The notes beneath the pieces are model-generated. The model was not told the origin of the DNA and did no database searches. It saw only the letters and a program-made list of their open reading frames with translations. Below are positions 6,183-11,131 of a stretch of DNA of 11,131 nt, piece after piece; position 1 is the stretch's first letter; every line of letters begins with the position of its first letter. The position numbers and the translations under genes were made by a program. The DNA comes from JBDTNK01 sp039933775 (GTDB lineage: Bacteria > Chloroflexota > Limnocylindria > QHBO01). The stretch covers positions 1-11,131 of the forward strand of contig JBDTNK010000065.1 of the NCBI GenBank assembly GCA_039933775.1. The letters run 5' to 3'.

Positions 6183-6581
6183 CTACTTGACCTCGACGGT
6201 CGCGCCCGCCTCGGAAAGCTTGTCCTTGGCCTGGTCGGCCTCTTCGCGGGTGACGCCCTCGCGCACCGCCTTGGGAGCGGCGTCGACGAGATCCTTGGCC
6301 TCCTTGAGGCCCAGGCCGGTCAGCTCGCGGACGGCCTTGATCACTAGGATCTTGTTTGCACCGACCTCGGTCAGCACCGCGTCAAACTCCGTCTGCTCCT
6401 CGACCGCAGCGGCCGCTCCGGCGCCATCGCCGGCAGCCGGGCCGGCGGCGGCGGCCACCGGGGCGGCGGCGGTCACGCCATAGCGCTCTTCGAATGCTTT
6501 CACGAGCTCACTCAGCTCGAGGACGGTCATGGTGTCGATCGCCTCGAGGATCTGGTCCTTGTCGAGGGTCTTGGTCGCCAT
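6183..6581 (-). CDS. rplL: 50S ribosomal protein L7/L12
   Basis: L7/L12 forms the mobile stalk that recruits translation factors to the ribosome; two or three dimers bind the C-terminus of L10. The 132-aa protein has the N-terminal dimerisation helix pair (residues 8-30), an alanine/glycine-rich hinge around residues 38-60, and the compact C-terminal domain. The latter is marked by VGANKILVIKAVRELTGLGL and KEAKDLVDAAPKAVREGV, ending GATVEVK. The chosen start is the ATG at 6581, giving the canonical length, with AAGGAAGGA upstream; a longer reading frame to 6638 runs into rplJ and is not needed. It lies 28 nt behind rplJ. A hairpin follows, and rpoB, the usual next gene, is displaced by nearly 5 kb. 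Confidence 0.98.
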   Translation of the reverse strand: MATKTLDKDQILEAIDTMTVLELSELVKAFEERYGVTAAAPVAAAAGPAAGDGAGAAAAVEEQTEFDAVLTEVGANKILVIKAVRELTGLGLKEAKDLVDAAPKAVREGVTREEADQAKDKLSEAGATVEVK

Positions 6582-6609
6582 CGGTATCGATTCCTTCCTT
6601 GTCGTCTCG

Positions 6610-7152
6610 TTAGGCGGCCGCGCCGCCCTCGCTCTCACGCTTCTTGTCCGCGACGGCGCTCAGCACACCGACGAGGTTCCTCAGGTTCGCGGCCAGCACG
6701 CCGGCCATCCCGGTTAGCGGCGCGGCCATGCCGCCCGCCAGCCTCGCCAGCAGCACATCCCGGCTCGGCAGCGTCGCGAGCCGCGTCAGCTGGGACGGGT
6801 CGAGGGGTCGCTCACCGAGCATGCCACCGCGTACGGTGACAACCCGGCTGTACGGCCGCAGGGCTTCCTGCAGTGCCTTCGCCATGGCGACCTCGTCGCC
6901 GATGATCGTGGCCAGCGCGGTCGGGCCGTCGAGCATCGGCTTGAGCTCGGAACGTCCCGCCTCGTCGGCGGCGATCCGCAACAGGCGATTCTTGGCGACG
7001 TGGAGCTCCACGCCGCTGGCGCGCAGGGACCTGCGGACCGTCTGCATCTCGGAGACCTTGAGTCCCCGGTAATCGGCAACGGCCATGGCCGAGCTGTTGC
7101 GGATCAGCTCCGCAAGCTTGGTGACGGCCTGGCGCTTTGCATCGGTCGGCAT
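6610..7152 (-). CDS. rplJ: 50S ribosomal protein L10
   Basis: L10 anchors the L7/L12 stalk on 23S rRNA and, in many bacteria, represses its own mRNA. The protein has the conserved N-terminal pattern MPTDAKRQAVTKLAELI followed by MAVADYRGLKVSEM and VAKNRLLRIAAD. The C-terminal helix that binds L7/L12 dimers covers the last 40 or so residues (LANLRNLVGVLSAVADKK type). I start at the ATG at 7152 because the MPT..K opening is typical of L10. A GTG at 7170 would add six residues but has GGAG directly against it, with no proper spacing. The SD-like GGAGG lies 17 nt upstream of the ATG, which is long, so the start is not fully settled. It is preceded by a structured leader. Confidence 0.96.
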   Translation of the reverse strand: MPTDAKRQAVTKLAELIRNSSAMAVADYRGLKVSEMQTVRRSLRASGVELHVAKNRLLRIAADEAGRSELKPMLDGPTALATIIGDEVAMAKALQEALRPYSRVVTVRGGMLGERPLDPSQLTRLATLPSRDVLLARLAGGMAAPLTGMAGVLAANLRNLVGVLSAVADKKRESEGGAAA

Positions 7153-7170
7153 GAGTTGTTGCTTGTCCAC

Positions 7171-7389
7171 CTCCGGGTATGGAAAACGGTCCTGTGCACA
7201 GTTCGAGCACGAGGACCGTTGGCGCAGCCCAGCGGGGCATGTCGCGGTGGATCATCGCCTCGGCGTGCCCCCGACCGTCTTGCGCGGCCGAGCATTCTGC
7301 CCGGGAATCTCACCCGGGCGCATCGCTGTCTGTGGCGTCTTCAGCTGTCGGTTCGACCGATGATGGCCGAGCGTTCGCTCCTTGGCAAC
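7171..7389 (-). ncRNA. Structured 5' leader of rplJL, L10-leader-like
   Basis: The 219-nt gap between rplA and rplJ contains several perfect hairpins on the transcribed strand. They are GAGCG/CGCTC (7369-7380), a 5-bp stem with a 3-nt loop (7348-7360), GCCCGGG/CCCGGGC with a 7-nt loop (7299-7319), and AACGGTCCT/AGGACCGTT (7185-7220). The last is followed by TTTTCC and lies just before the rplJ ribosome site, so it has the shape of an attenuator. L10 or L10-L7/L12 binding to such leaders is known in many bacteria. I infer the class from position and structure, not from a covariance match. Confidence 0.6.
7185..7220 (-). terminator. Attenuator-like hairpin in the rplJ leader
   Basis: The arms AACGGTCCT (7185-7193) and AGGACCGTT (7212-7220) form a perfect 9-bp stem, with an inner GTGC/GCAC pairing in the loop region. 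On the minus strand the stem runs into TTTTCC and is about 32 nt from the rplJ start. It could end transcription early or form part of the L10 binding structure. Confidence 0.5.
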
Positions 7390-8094
7390 TCAGGCGCTGG
7401 CGGCGGCCAGCGCGGATGGGATATCGACCCGCACCCCGGGACCCATGGTCGGGGCCAGGGTCAGCGTGCGCATGTAGGTGCCCTTGGCGCCCGATGGCTT
7501 GGCACGGTTCACCGCATCGACGAGCGTCGCGACGTTGGCCCGCAGCTGCTCGGGGGTGAAGCTGGCCTTGCCGACCGGGACGTGCACGATGCCGGCGCGG
7601 TCAACCTTGAACTCGACGCGGCCCGACTTCACCTCGCTCACCGCACGCTCGATGTCGAAGGTGACGGTCCCCGACTTCGGGTTCGGCATGAGCCCGCGTG
7701 GGCCGAGCTTCTTCCCGAGACGACCCACGGTGCCCATCATGTCGGGCGTCGCGATCGCGACGTCGAACTCGAACCAGCCGGCATCGATGCGCTTGACGAG
7801 ATCGTCACCGCCCACCTCGTCAGCGCCGCCGCGCAGCGCCTCCTGCGCCTTCTCCCCCTGCGCGAAGACGATGACGCGAGTGGCGCGCCCGGTGCCGTGC
7901 GGCAGCACGACGGTGCCGCGCACCAGCTGGTCGGCGTGCCGCGGATCGACGCCGAGGCGCAGGTGCAGCTCGACGGTCGCGTCGAACTTCGCGGTCGAGA
8001 CCTTCGGCAGCAGCTCGGCCGCCTCCTCGATGGCGTAGCGACGATCCGCCTCGATCAGCGCGGCGGCCTCGCGGTACTTGCGTCCGTGTGCCAT
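7390..8094 (-). CDS. rplA: 50S ribosomal protein L1
   Basis: L1 forms the mobile L1 stalk of the large subunit, helps deacylated tRNA leave the E site, and often represses the L11-L1 operon by binding its mRNA. The protein is 234 aa, the normal bacterial size. Signature motifs are KFDATVELHLRLGVDPRHAD near residues 36-55, GTGRATRVIVFAQG in domain II, and GKKLGPRGLMPNPKSGTV. The last is the most diagnostic L1 motif. The ATG at 8094 overlaps the rplK stop by one base (TGATG), so translation is probably coupled to L11. A leader of about 240 nt separates it from rplJ. Confidence 0.98.
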   Translation of the reverse strand: MAHGRKYREAAALIEADRRYAIEEAAELLPKVSTAKFDATVELHLRLGVDPRHADQLVRGTVVLPHGTGRATRVIVFAQGEKAQEALRGGADEVGGDDLVKRIDAGWFEFDVAIATPDMMGTVGRLGKKLGPRGLMPNPKSGTVTFDIERAVSEVKSGRVEFKVDRAGIVHVPVGKASFTPEQLRANVATLVDAVNRAKPSGAKGTYMRTLTLAPTMGPGVRVDIPSALAAASA

Positions 8095-8519
8095 CAGCGC
8101 GGCACCTCGACGCCCATGCTGCGCGCGGTGCCCTCGATGATGCGCATCGCCTGCTCGATGCTGTTGGCGTTGAGGTCCGCCATCTTCATCTCCGCGATCT
8201 CGCGCAGCTGGTCGCGCGTCAGGCGCCCGACCTTCTCCTTGTTGGGGACGGCCGAGCCGGCATCGATGCCGGCTGCCTTCTTGATGAGCGCGGCGGCGAG
8301 CGGCGCTTTGGTGACGAACGTGAACGATCGGTCCTCGAAGACCGTGATCTCCGCCGGGACGACGTAGCCGCTCATGCTGGCGGTACGCTCGTTGAAGGCC
8401 TTTATGAACTCCATGATGTTGATGCCGTGCTGGCCGAGCGCCGGACCGATCGGCGGTGCTGCGGTCGCCTTCCCGGCAGGCGCCTGCACCTTGAGCATCG
8501 CGCGAACTTTCTTTGCCAC
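8094..8519 (-). CDS. rplK: 50S ribosomal protein L11
   Basis: L11 binds the GTPase-associated centre of 23S rRNA and is needed for stringent factor activation and for thiostrepton-type antibiotic action. The 141-aa protein begins VAKKVRAMLKVQAPAGKA and has the proline-rich APPIGPALGQHGINIMEF, then GIDAGSAVPNKEKVGRLT between the two domains. It ends with the RNA-binding C-terminal domain (ADLNANSIEQAMRIIEGTARSMGVEV). The chosen start is the GTG at 8519, with AAGGAG 7 nt upstream. The ATG further upstream at 8594 would add 25 unrelated residues through the hairpin-rich leader. It shares one base with rplA. Confidence 0.98.
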   Translation of the reverse strand: MAKKVRAMLKVQAPAGKATAAPPIGPALGQHGINIMEFIKAFNERTASMSGYVVPAEITVFEDRSFTFVTKAPLAAALIKKAAGIDAGSAVPNKEKVGRLTRDQLREIAEMKMADLNANSIEQAMRIIEGTARSMGVEVPR

Positions 8520-8546
8520 GTTGGTTCTCCTTCGTGAGGTGATGGC

Positions 8547-8592
8547 GGGACGGGTGCGTCCCTCCCTCGGTCCAGGCGGCCGGCTGGCCGCC
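8547..8592 (-). promoter_or_regulatory. Two hairpins in the nusG-rplK gap
   Basis: In the 84 nt between nusG and rplK there are two perfect stems: GGCGGCC/GGCCGCC with a 4-nt loop (8575-8592) and GGGACG/CGTCCC with a 4-nt loop (8547-8562). Neither is followed by a T run on the minus strand. They may be part of the leader through which L1 represses L11-L1 synthesis, or simple RNA processing signals. The L1-binding internal loop could not be confirmed by eye. Confidence 0.4.
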
Positions 8593-8603
8593 ATCGGTCG
8601 TTG

Positions 8604-9221
8604 CTAGAGCTTCTCGATCTGCAGGAAGTCGAGCTCGACCGGGGTCTCGCGGCCGAAGATGCTGACGAGCACCTTGACCTTGTTGCGTTCCGGGTTGACC
8701 TCGTCCACGGTGCCGATGAACTCGGCAAAGGGGCCGTCCTTGACGCGCACGCTCTGGCCCTTGCTGTACTGCACCTTGAACTTCGGTGTCTCGACCCCCA
8801 TCTGCTTAAGGATCGATTTGACCTCGTTCTCCATCAGCGGTGTCGGGCGGTTGCCCGAGCCCACGAAGCTCGTCACGCCCGGCGTGTTGCGCACGACGTA
8901 CCAGCTCTCGTCGCTCATCACCATCTCGACCAGGACGTAGCCGGGAAAGACCTTCTTGTTGACGGTCTGCCGCTGGCCGTTCTTGATCTCGATCTCCTCC
9001 TCCATGGGGACGAGCACCTGGAAGATCTGGTCCTCGACACCCATCGACTCGATGCGGTGCTCGAGGTTCGTCTTCACCTTGTTCTCGTACCCGGAGTAGG
9101 TGTGGATCACGTACCACTGCTTCGTGGTGCGCTCCGCGGCGTACGCGTCGTCCGGCTGTGGAGCCTCACGCGAGAGGCGCGCCGCCTGCGCGGCCTCGCT
9201 GGCGCTCGTCCGTTCGGCCAT
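8604..9221 (-). CDS. nusG: Transcription antitermination/pausing factor NusG
   Basis: NusG binds RNA polymerase, alters pausing, and links it to Rho or to the ribosome. The 205-aa protein has a disordered acidic N-tail (residues 1-32). The NGN domain runs from KQWYVIHTYSGYENKVKTNL (34-53) through VNKKVFPGYVLVEM (87-100) to TPGVTSFVGSGNRPTPL (113-129). The C-terminal KOW domain begins about residue 155 (GQSVRVKDGPFAEFIGTVDE) and ends in ELDFLQIEKL. I chose the ATG at 9221, two bases after the secE stop. A longer frame to 9485 runs through secE and tRNA-Trp and is not plausible. It is part of the rpmG-secE-nusG transcript. Confidence 0.98.
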   Translation of the reverse strand: MAERTSASEAAQAARLSREAPQPDDAYAAERTTKQWYVIHTYSGYENKVKTNLEHRIESMGVEDQIFQVLVPMEEEIEIKNGQRQTVNKKVFPGYVLVEMVMSDESWYVVRNTPGVTSFVGSGNRPTPLMENEVKSILKQMGVETPKFKVQYSKGQSVRVKDGPFAEFIGTVDEVNPERNKVKVLVSIFGRETPVELDFLQIEKL

Positions 9222-9223
9222 GC

Positions 9224-9403
9224 CTAGAGCACCTGGTCCACGGCGCTGCGGAAGCCGAAATCGAGCAGTGCGATGTAGATGCCGATGACGATCGACACCG
9301 CGAGCACGATGAGCGTCAGGCGCACGACGTCTTGACGGGTGGGCCAGGTCACCTTTTTCAGCTCGGCGATCGATTCGGTTACGTAACGGCGGAGGCCATT
9401 CAA
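9224..9403 (-). CDS. secE: Preprotein translocase subunit SecE (TTG start)
   Basis: SecE clamps the SecY channel in the cytoplasmic membrane. This is the short, single-spanning 59-aa form: the amphipathic helix NGLRRYVTESIAELKKVTWP contains the hallmark ELKKVTWPTRQDV (14-26). It is followed by one transmembrane helix (about residues 28-48), then DFGFRSAVDQVL. Translation starts at TTG (9401-9403), with AAGGA 8 nt upstream. No ATG or GTG lies in frame between this codon and an upstream in-frame TGA. It sits between tRNA-Trp and nusG; the stop precedes the nusG ATG by 2 nt. The gene is easily missed because of its size and start codon. Confidence 0.96.
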   Translation of the reverse strand: MNGLRRYVTESIAELKKVTWPTRQDVVRLTLIVLAVSIVIGIYIALLDFGFRSAVDQVL

Positions 9404-9455
9404 GATGCTTGTCCTTGGTCAGTCTCGTTGCGTTGGGCAGGTCGCGCGGTGGGTC

Positions 9456-9530
9456 TGGCAGGGGCGACAGGACTTGAACCTGCAACCGCTGGTTTTGGAG
9501 ACCAGTGCTCTACCATTGAGCTACACCCCT
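9456..9530 (-). tRNA. trnW: tRNA-Trp (anticodon CCA)
   Basis: The minus strand gives a full cloverleaf. The acceptor arm AGGGGTG pairs with CGCCCCT, the D arm is GTAGCTCAATGGTAGAGC, and the anticodon stem CTGGT/ACCAG has loop CTCCAAA with anticodon CCA. The T arm is GCAGGTTCAAGTCCTGT. The 3' CCA is encoded (9456-9458). It is embedded between rpmG and secE, an arrangement seen in many bacteria, and is probably cut from the shared transcript. Confidence 0.97.
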
Positions 9531-9552
9531 ACCGATGCGCGGCGTCGAGCCT

Positions 9553-9717
9553 CTACTTCGTCTCCCGATGCAGCCGGTGCTGGCGGCAACGTGGGCAGAA
9601 CTTGTTCAGCTCGAGCCGCCCCGGGTCATTTCTCTTGTTCTTGCGCGTGCTGTACGTGCGCTCCTTGCAGGTGGTGCACGCCAGCGAGATCACGGGTCGA
9701 TTCTCGGCCTTGGCCAC
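9553..9717 (-). CDS. rpmG: 50S ribosomal protein L33
   Basis: L33 is a small zinc-ribbon protein of the large subunit near the tRNA exit site. The 54-aa product has all four zinc cysteines as two CxxC pairs, CTTC (14-17) and CPRC (41-44), so it is the zinc-bound C+ form. The conserved core TYSTRKNKRNDPGRLELNKF lies between them. I chose the GTG at 9717 because the protein then starts with the standard (M/V)AKAENRPVISLAC. AAGGA lies about 10 nt upstream. A much longer open frame upstream is a shadow of the membrane-protein gene. It is the first gene after a strong promoter and precedes tRNA-Trp. Confidence 0.96.
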   Translation of the reverse strand: MAKAENRPVISLACTTCKERTYSTRKNKRNDPGRLELNKFCPRCRQHRLHRETK

Positions 9718-9734
9718 GGGTTCTTCGTCCTTCG

Positions 9735-9800
9735 TCAGCCTCCCGGCCGGCGCTTCTGCAGCCGGTCGACGAACACGGACCGATAGGGTCGGTGCGCCAT
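9735..9800 (-). other. Possible 21-codon upstream ORF in the rpmG leader
   Basis: Downstream of the rpmG promoter the leader contains an ATG-initiated reading frame of 21 codons encoding a basic peptide (MAHRPYRSVFVDRLQKRRPG type). It ends 17 nt before the rpmG GTG. It has no convincing ribosome site, so it may be chance. Translation of it could affect access to the rpmG start. Confidence 0.2.
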
Positions 9801-9812
9801 GGGAGTCCGCTG

Positions 9813-9842
9813 ATTCTAGGGGTTCGCCCGATCGGCTGTCAA
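9813..9842 (-). promoter_or_regulatory. Strong promoter of rpmG-tRNA-Trp-secE-nusG
   Basis: On the minus strand a perfect -35 TTGACA (9837-9842) and a -10 TAGAAT (9813-9818) are separated by 18 nt. Transcription should begin near 9806, about 90 nt before the rpmG start. The -10 element overlaps the stop codon of the preceding membrane-protein gene. The near-perfect hexamers fit a highly expressed translation operon. Confidence 0.75.
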
Positions 9843-10835
9843 CGCGGCTGGCGGGCGGACGACGCCCCATACCTCGATGCTGACCAGGAAGCCGCCGAAG
9901 ATGAAGAGGACGCCGAGCAGCTCGCCGACGTAGTAGGCGCTGCCAAAGCCGAACCGCGTCAGCCCGCTCGTCCAGCTCGGGATGAAGCCACCGAGCGCGA
10001 TCAGGATCGTGGCCGGCACGCGCGGGTTCAGGCTGCCGGCGCGATATGCGGCCCAGGCCTGCGGCAGCGACGCGACGAAGTTGACCGGCACCGCGACGCC
10101 GCGACCGATCAGCCCGACGACGATCGGTCGCTCCGGCGGCCGCAGCAGGCGGCGCTTCGGCATGAAAATGTAGGCCGAGTAGAACGCCCCGAAGACCAGC
10201 GCGAAGGCGCCGGTCACGTTGAAGGGCGGCGTCAGGACACGCAGCGAATAGGGAAACGCATCGCCCACCGGCCCCCCTGTCTCGGCGTTCACGGCGAATC
10301 CCGGTGCAGCCACCGGCAAGGTGAGCCCCATGATGACGACGAGGACCGACGCGGCGAGCAGGATGACCGCCACGGTCGGTGCCATTGCCGACCGGGCGCG
10401 GTGCGTGACGACCGCCACCACGGCAGCCGCGGCGAGTGAGATGGCTAGCACGACCGGTCCCTCCCATCCGGGCAGCTCCGCACCTTCTTTGGCTCGCGCC
10501 GCCGCATAGGCGAGCCCGATGAGGCCGCCCGCCGCCATGCTCAGGGCGACGAAATAGCCGAAGCGGGTGCGGTTGAGCAGGAAGACGGTGCCCAGGCCAA
10601 GGTACGCCGCCACGCCGAAGGCGCCGGCGAGATACCAGGTGCGGTACAGGCCCTCGTTCCAACCGATGGCCAGGGCCAACGCATCGGTCCCCGCGGCGAT
10701 GCCGTACAGCACCAGGCCGACTGTCCAGACCAGCTGGTATGCCTGCCGGCGGCTGCGCCACTGCGCGAAGACGAATGCGGCGAAGCCGAACGACACGAGC
10801 GAAGCGAGTGACGAGAGCACGAGCGCGAAGGACAT
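9816..10835 (-). CDS. Multi-spanning membrane protein of unknown function
   Basis: I do not recognise this 339-aa protein. It has nine or ten hydrophobic segments, at about residues 3-25, 33-57, 63-88, 92-113, 126-145, 152-174, 204-226, possibly 239-257, 273-291 and 302-324. Between segments 6 and 7 there is a roughly 30-residue polar loop (FAVNAETGGPVGDAF). After segment 7 there is a basic stretch MPKRRLLRPPERP, which by the positive-inside rule should be cytoplasmic. A PSWTSGLTRFGFGSAYYVGE segment near the end is rich in aromatics and glycine. No enzyme or transporter motif is evident. I start at the ATG at 10835; longer frames run across tRNA-Thr and cannot be coding there. The ribosome site is weak. 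Its stop codon overlaps the rpmG promoter. A transporter, sensor-type membrane domain or cell-envelope role cannot be distinguished. Confidence 0.8.
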   Translation of the reverse strand: MSFALVLSSLASLVSFGFAAFVFAQWRSRRQAYQLVWTVGLVLYGIAAGTDALALAIGWNEGLYRTWYLAGAFGVAAYLGLGTVFLLNRTRFGYFVALSMAAGGLIGLAYAAARAKEGAELPGWEGPVVLAISLAAAAVVAVVTHRARSAMAPTVAVILLAASVLVVIMGLTLPVAAPGFAVNAETGGPVGDAFPYSLRVLTPPFNVTGAFALVFGAFYSAYIFMPKRRLLRPPERPIVVGLIGRGVAVPVNFVASLPQAWAAYRAGSLNPRVPATILIALGGFIPSWTSGLTRFGFGSAYYVGELLGVLFIFGGFLVSIEVWGVVRPPAALTADRANP

Positions 10836-10882
10836 CGGGTGCGGGTCCCGTGGATCGGCGATATGGGATGCGAGCGGTGAGG

Positions 10883-10958
10883 TGGAGCCCACGTCCGGGC
10901 TCGAACCGGAGACCTCTTCCTTACCAAGGAAGTGCTCTGCCAACTGAGCTACGTGGGC
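10883..10958 (-). tRNA. trnT: tRNA-Thr (anticodon GGT)
   Basis: The minus strand gives a complete cloverleaf. The acceptor arm GCCCACG pairs with CGTGGGC, and the D arm is GTAGCTCAGTTGGCAGAGC. The anticodon stem CTTCC/GGAAG has loop TTGGTAA with anticodon GGT, the variable loop is short, and the T arm is CTCCGGTTCGAGCCCGGA. The 3' CCA is encoded (10883-10885). It lies between tRNA-Tyr and the membrane-protein gene. Confidence 0.97.
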
Positions 10959-10980
10959 CTGCGCGCCGTTCGCATCGCCT

Positions 10981-10999
10981 GGCTCAGCCGGGCTGAGCC
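10981..10999 (-). repeat. Palindromic hairpin upstream of tRNA-Thr
   Basis: GGCTCAGCC and GGCTGAGCC (10981-10989 and 10991-10999) form a near-perfect palindrome, giving a 7-bp stem with a 5-nt loop in RNA. No T run follows on the minus strand. It may be a processing or termination signal between tRNA-Tyr and tRNA-Thr. Confidence 0.4.
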
Positions 11000-11000
11000 G

Positions 11001-11029
11001 ATTGTGCACCCGATCGACCGTGGGCTCAA
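11001..11029 (-). promoter_or_regulatory. Weak candidate promoter for tRNA-Thr
   Basis: On the minus strand a -35 TTGAGC (11024-11029), a 17-nt spacer and a -10 CACAAT (11001-11006) lie 43 nt upstream of the tRNA-Thr 5' end. The -10 is a modest match and the hairpin lies just downstream, so cotranscription with tRNA-Tyr is equally possible. Confidence 0.25.
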
Positions 11030-11077
11030 CCATCGGTCTTTCTTGGAAAATCTAGGATCCGCGGAAGCGAGATTGCG

Positions 11078-11131
11078 TGGTGGGCAGGGAGGGAATCGAA
11101 CCCCCACAGTCGAAGACGGCTGATCTACAGT
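11078..11131 (-). tRNA. trnY: tRNA-Tyr (anticodon GTA), 3' part, cut by window edge
   Basis: The last 54 nt on the minus strand read as the 3' half of a type II tRNA. It has the anticodon loop CTGTAGA with GTA, a long variable arm GCCGTCTTCGACTGT, the T arm GGGGGTTCGATTCCCTC and the acceptor end CTGCCCACCA. The anticodon together with the long variable arm indicates tyrosine. The 5' half is outside the window. Confidence 0.93.

Noticed and set aside
7000..8367. Plus-strand frame of 455 codons
   Set aside because: It is the mirror of rplJ, the leader, rplA and rplK. The ribosomal proteins are unmistakable on the other strand.
9222..9485. N-terminal extension of nusG by 88 codons
   Set aside because: It would cover secE in another frame and part of tRNA-Trp. 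The NusG family start fits the ATG at 9221.
9718..10761. 402-codon minus-strand frame ending in L33
   Set aside because: Only the last 54 codons are L33. The remainder is an out-of-frame reading of the membrane-protein gene.
10836..11033. Longer start for the membrane protein
   Set aside because: The extra 66 codons run through the complete tRNA-Thr, so they cannot be coding. The first transmembrane segment begins just after the ATG at 10835.
1..11131. CRISPR array or defence system
   Set aside because: No regularly spaced direct repeats, cas genes, nucleases or toxin-antitoxin pairs are visible.

Overview
The window is GC-rich, and every gene I can support lies on the minus strand, so transcription runs from high to low coordinates. 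It is a bacterial chromosomal core-translation locus. In transcription order it reads: tRNA-Tyr (cut by the window edge), tRNA-Thr, a membrane protein of unknown function, rpmG, tRNA-Trp, secE, nusG, rplK, rplA, rplJ, rplL, a VOC-family protein, a five-gene carbohydrate operon, and the first 358 codons of rpoB (cut by the other edge). The RpoB N-terminus lacks room for the large insertion found in enterobacterial RpoB. L33 is the four-cysteine zinc type, L10 starts with MPT..K, and the rpmG-tRNA-Trp-secE-nusG order is conserved widely. Together with frequent GTG/TTG starts and high GC, this fits an uncultured Chloroflexota-like or other GC-rich, Terrabacteria-type bacterium. That placement is an inference, not a demonstration.

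Region 6183-9717 is the standard rpmG/tRNA-Trp/secE/nusG/L11/L1/L10/L7-L12 block. A near-consensus promoter (TTGACA, 18 nt, TAGAAT) in front of rpmG overlaps the stop codon of the preceding membrane-protein gene. A structured leader of about 235 nt lies between rplA and rplJ and looks like an L10-type autoregulatory leader. A 10-bp GC-rich hairpin with a short T run follows rplL and is a plausible terminator.

Region 1369-6107 is the unusual part. In most bacteria rplL is followed directly by rpoB, but here six non-ribosomal genes sit between them. Five form a tightly packed unit: a SorC/DeoR-type sugar-responsive regulator, a class II ketose-bisphosphate aldolase, a CbbY-like HAD sugar-phosphate phosphatase, DhaL and DhaK. 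The junctions are 1- to 7-nt overlaps or a 15-nt gap. The set looks like a complete lower module for a ketose or short-chain ketone: kinase, phosphatase, aldolase and regulator. No transporter, sugar dehydrogenase or DhaM phosphotransfer protein is present, and I cannot name the substrate.

The 293-nt gap before rpoB holds a strong hairpin just after dhaK, a second hairpin, and two stacked sigma70-like promoters. The better one is TTGACG, 16 nt, TATACT, about 50 nt from the rpoB start. The simplest reading is that the classical rplJL-rpoBC operon has been split by the sugar operon and rpoB now has its own promoters.
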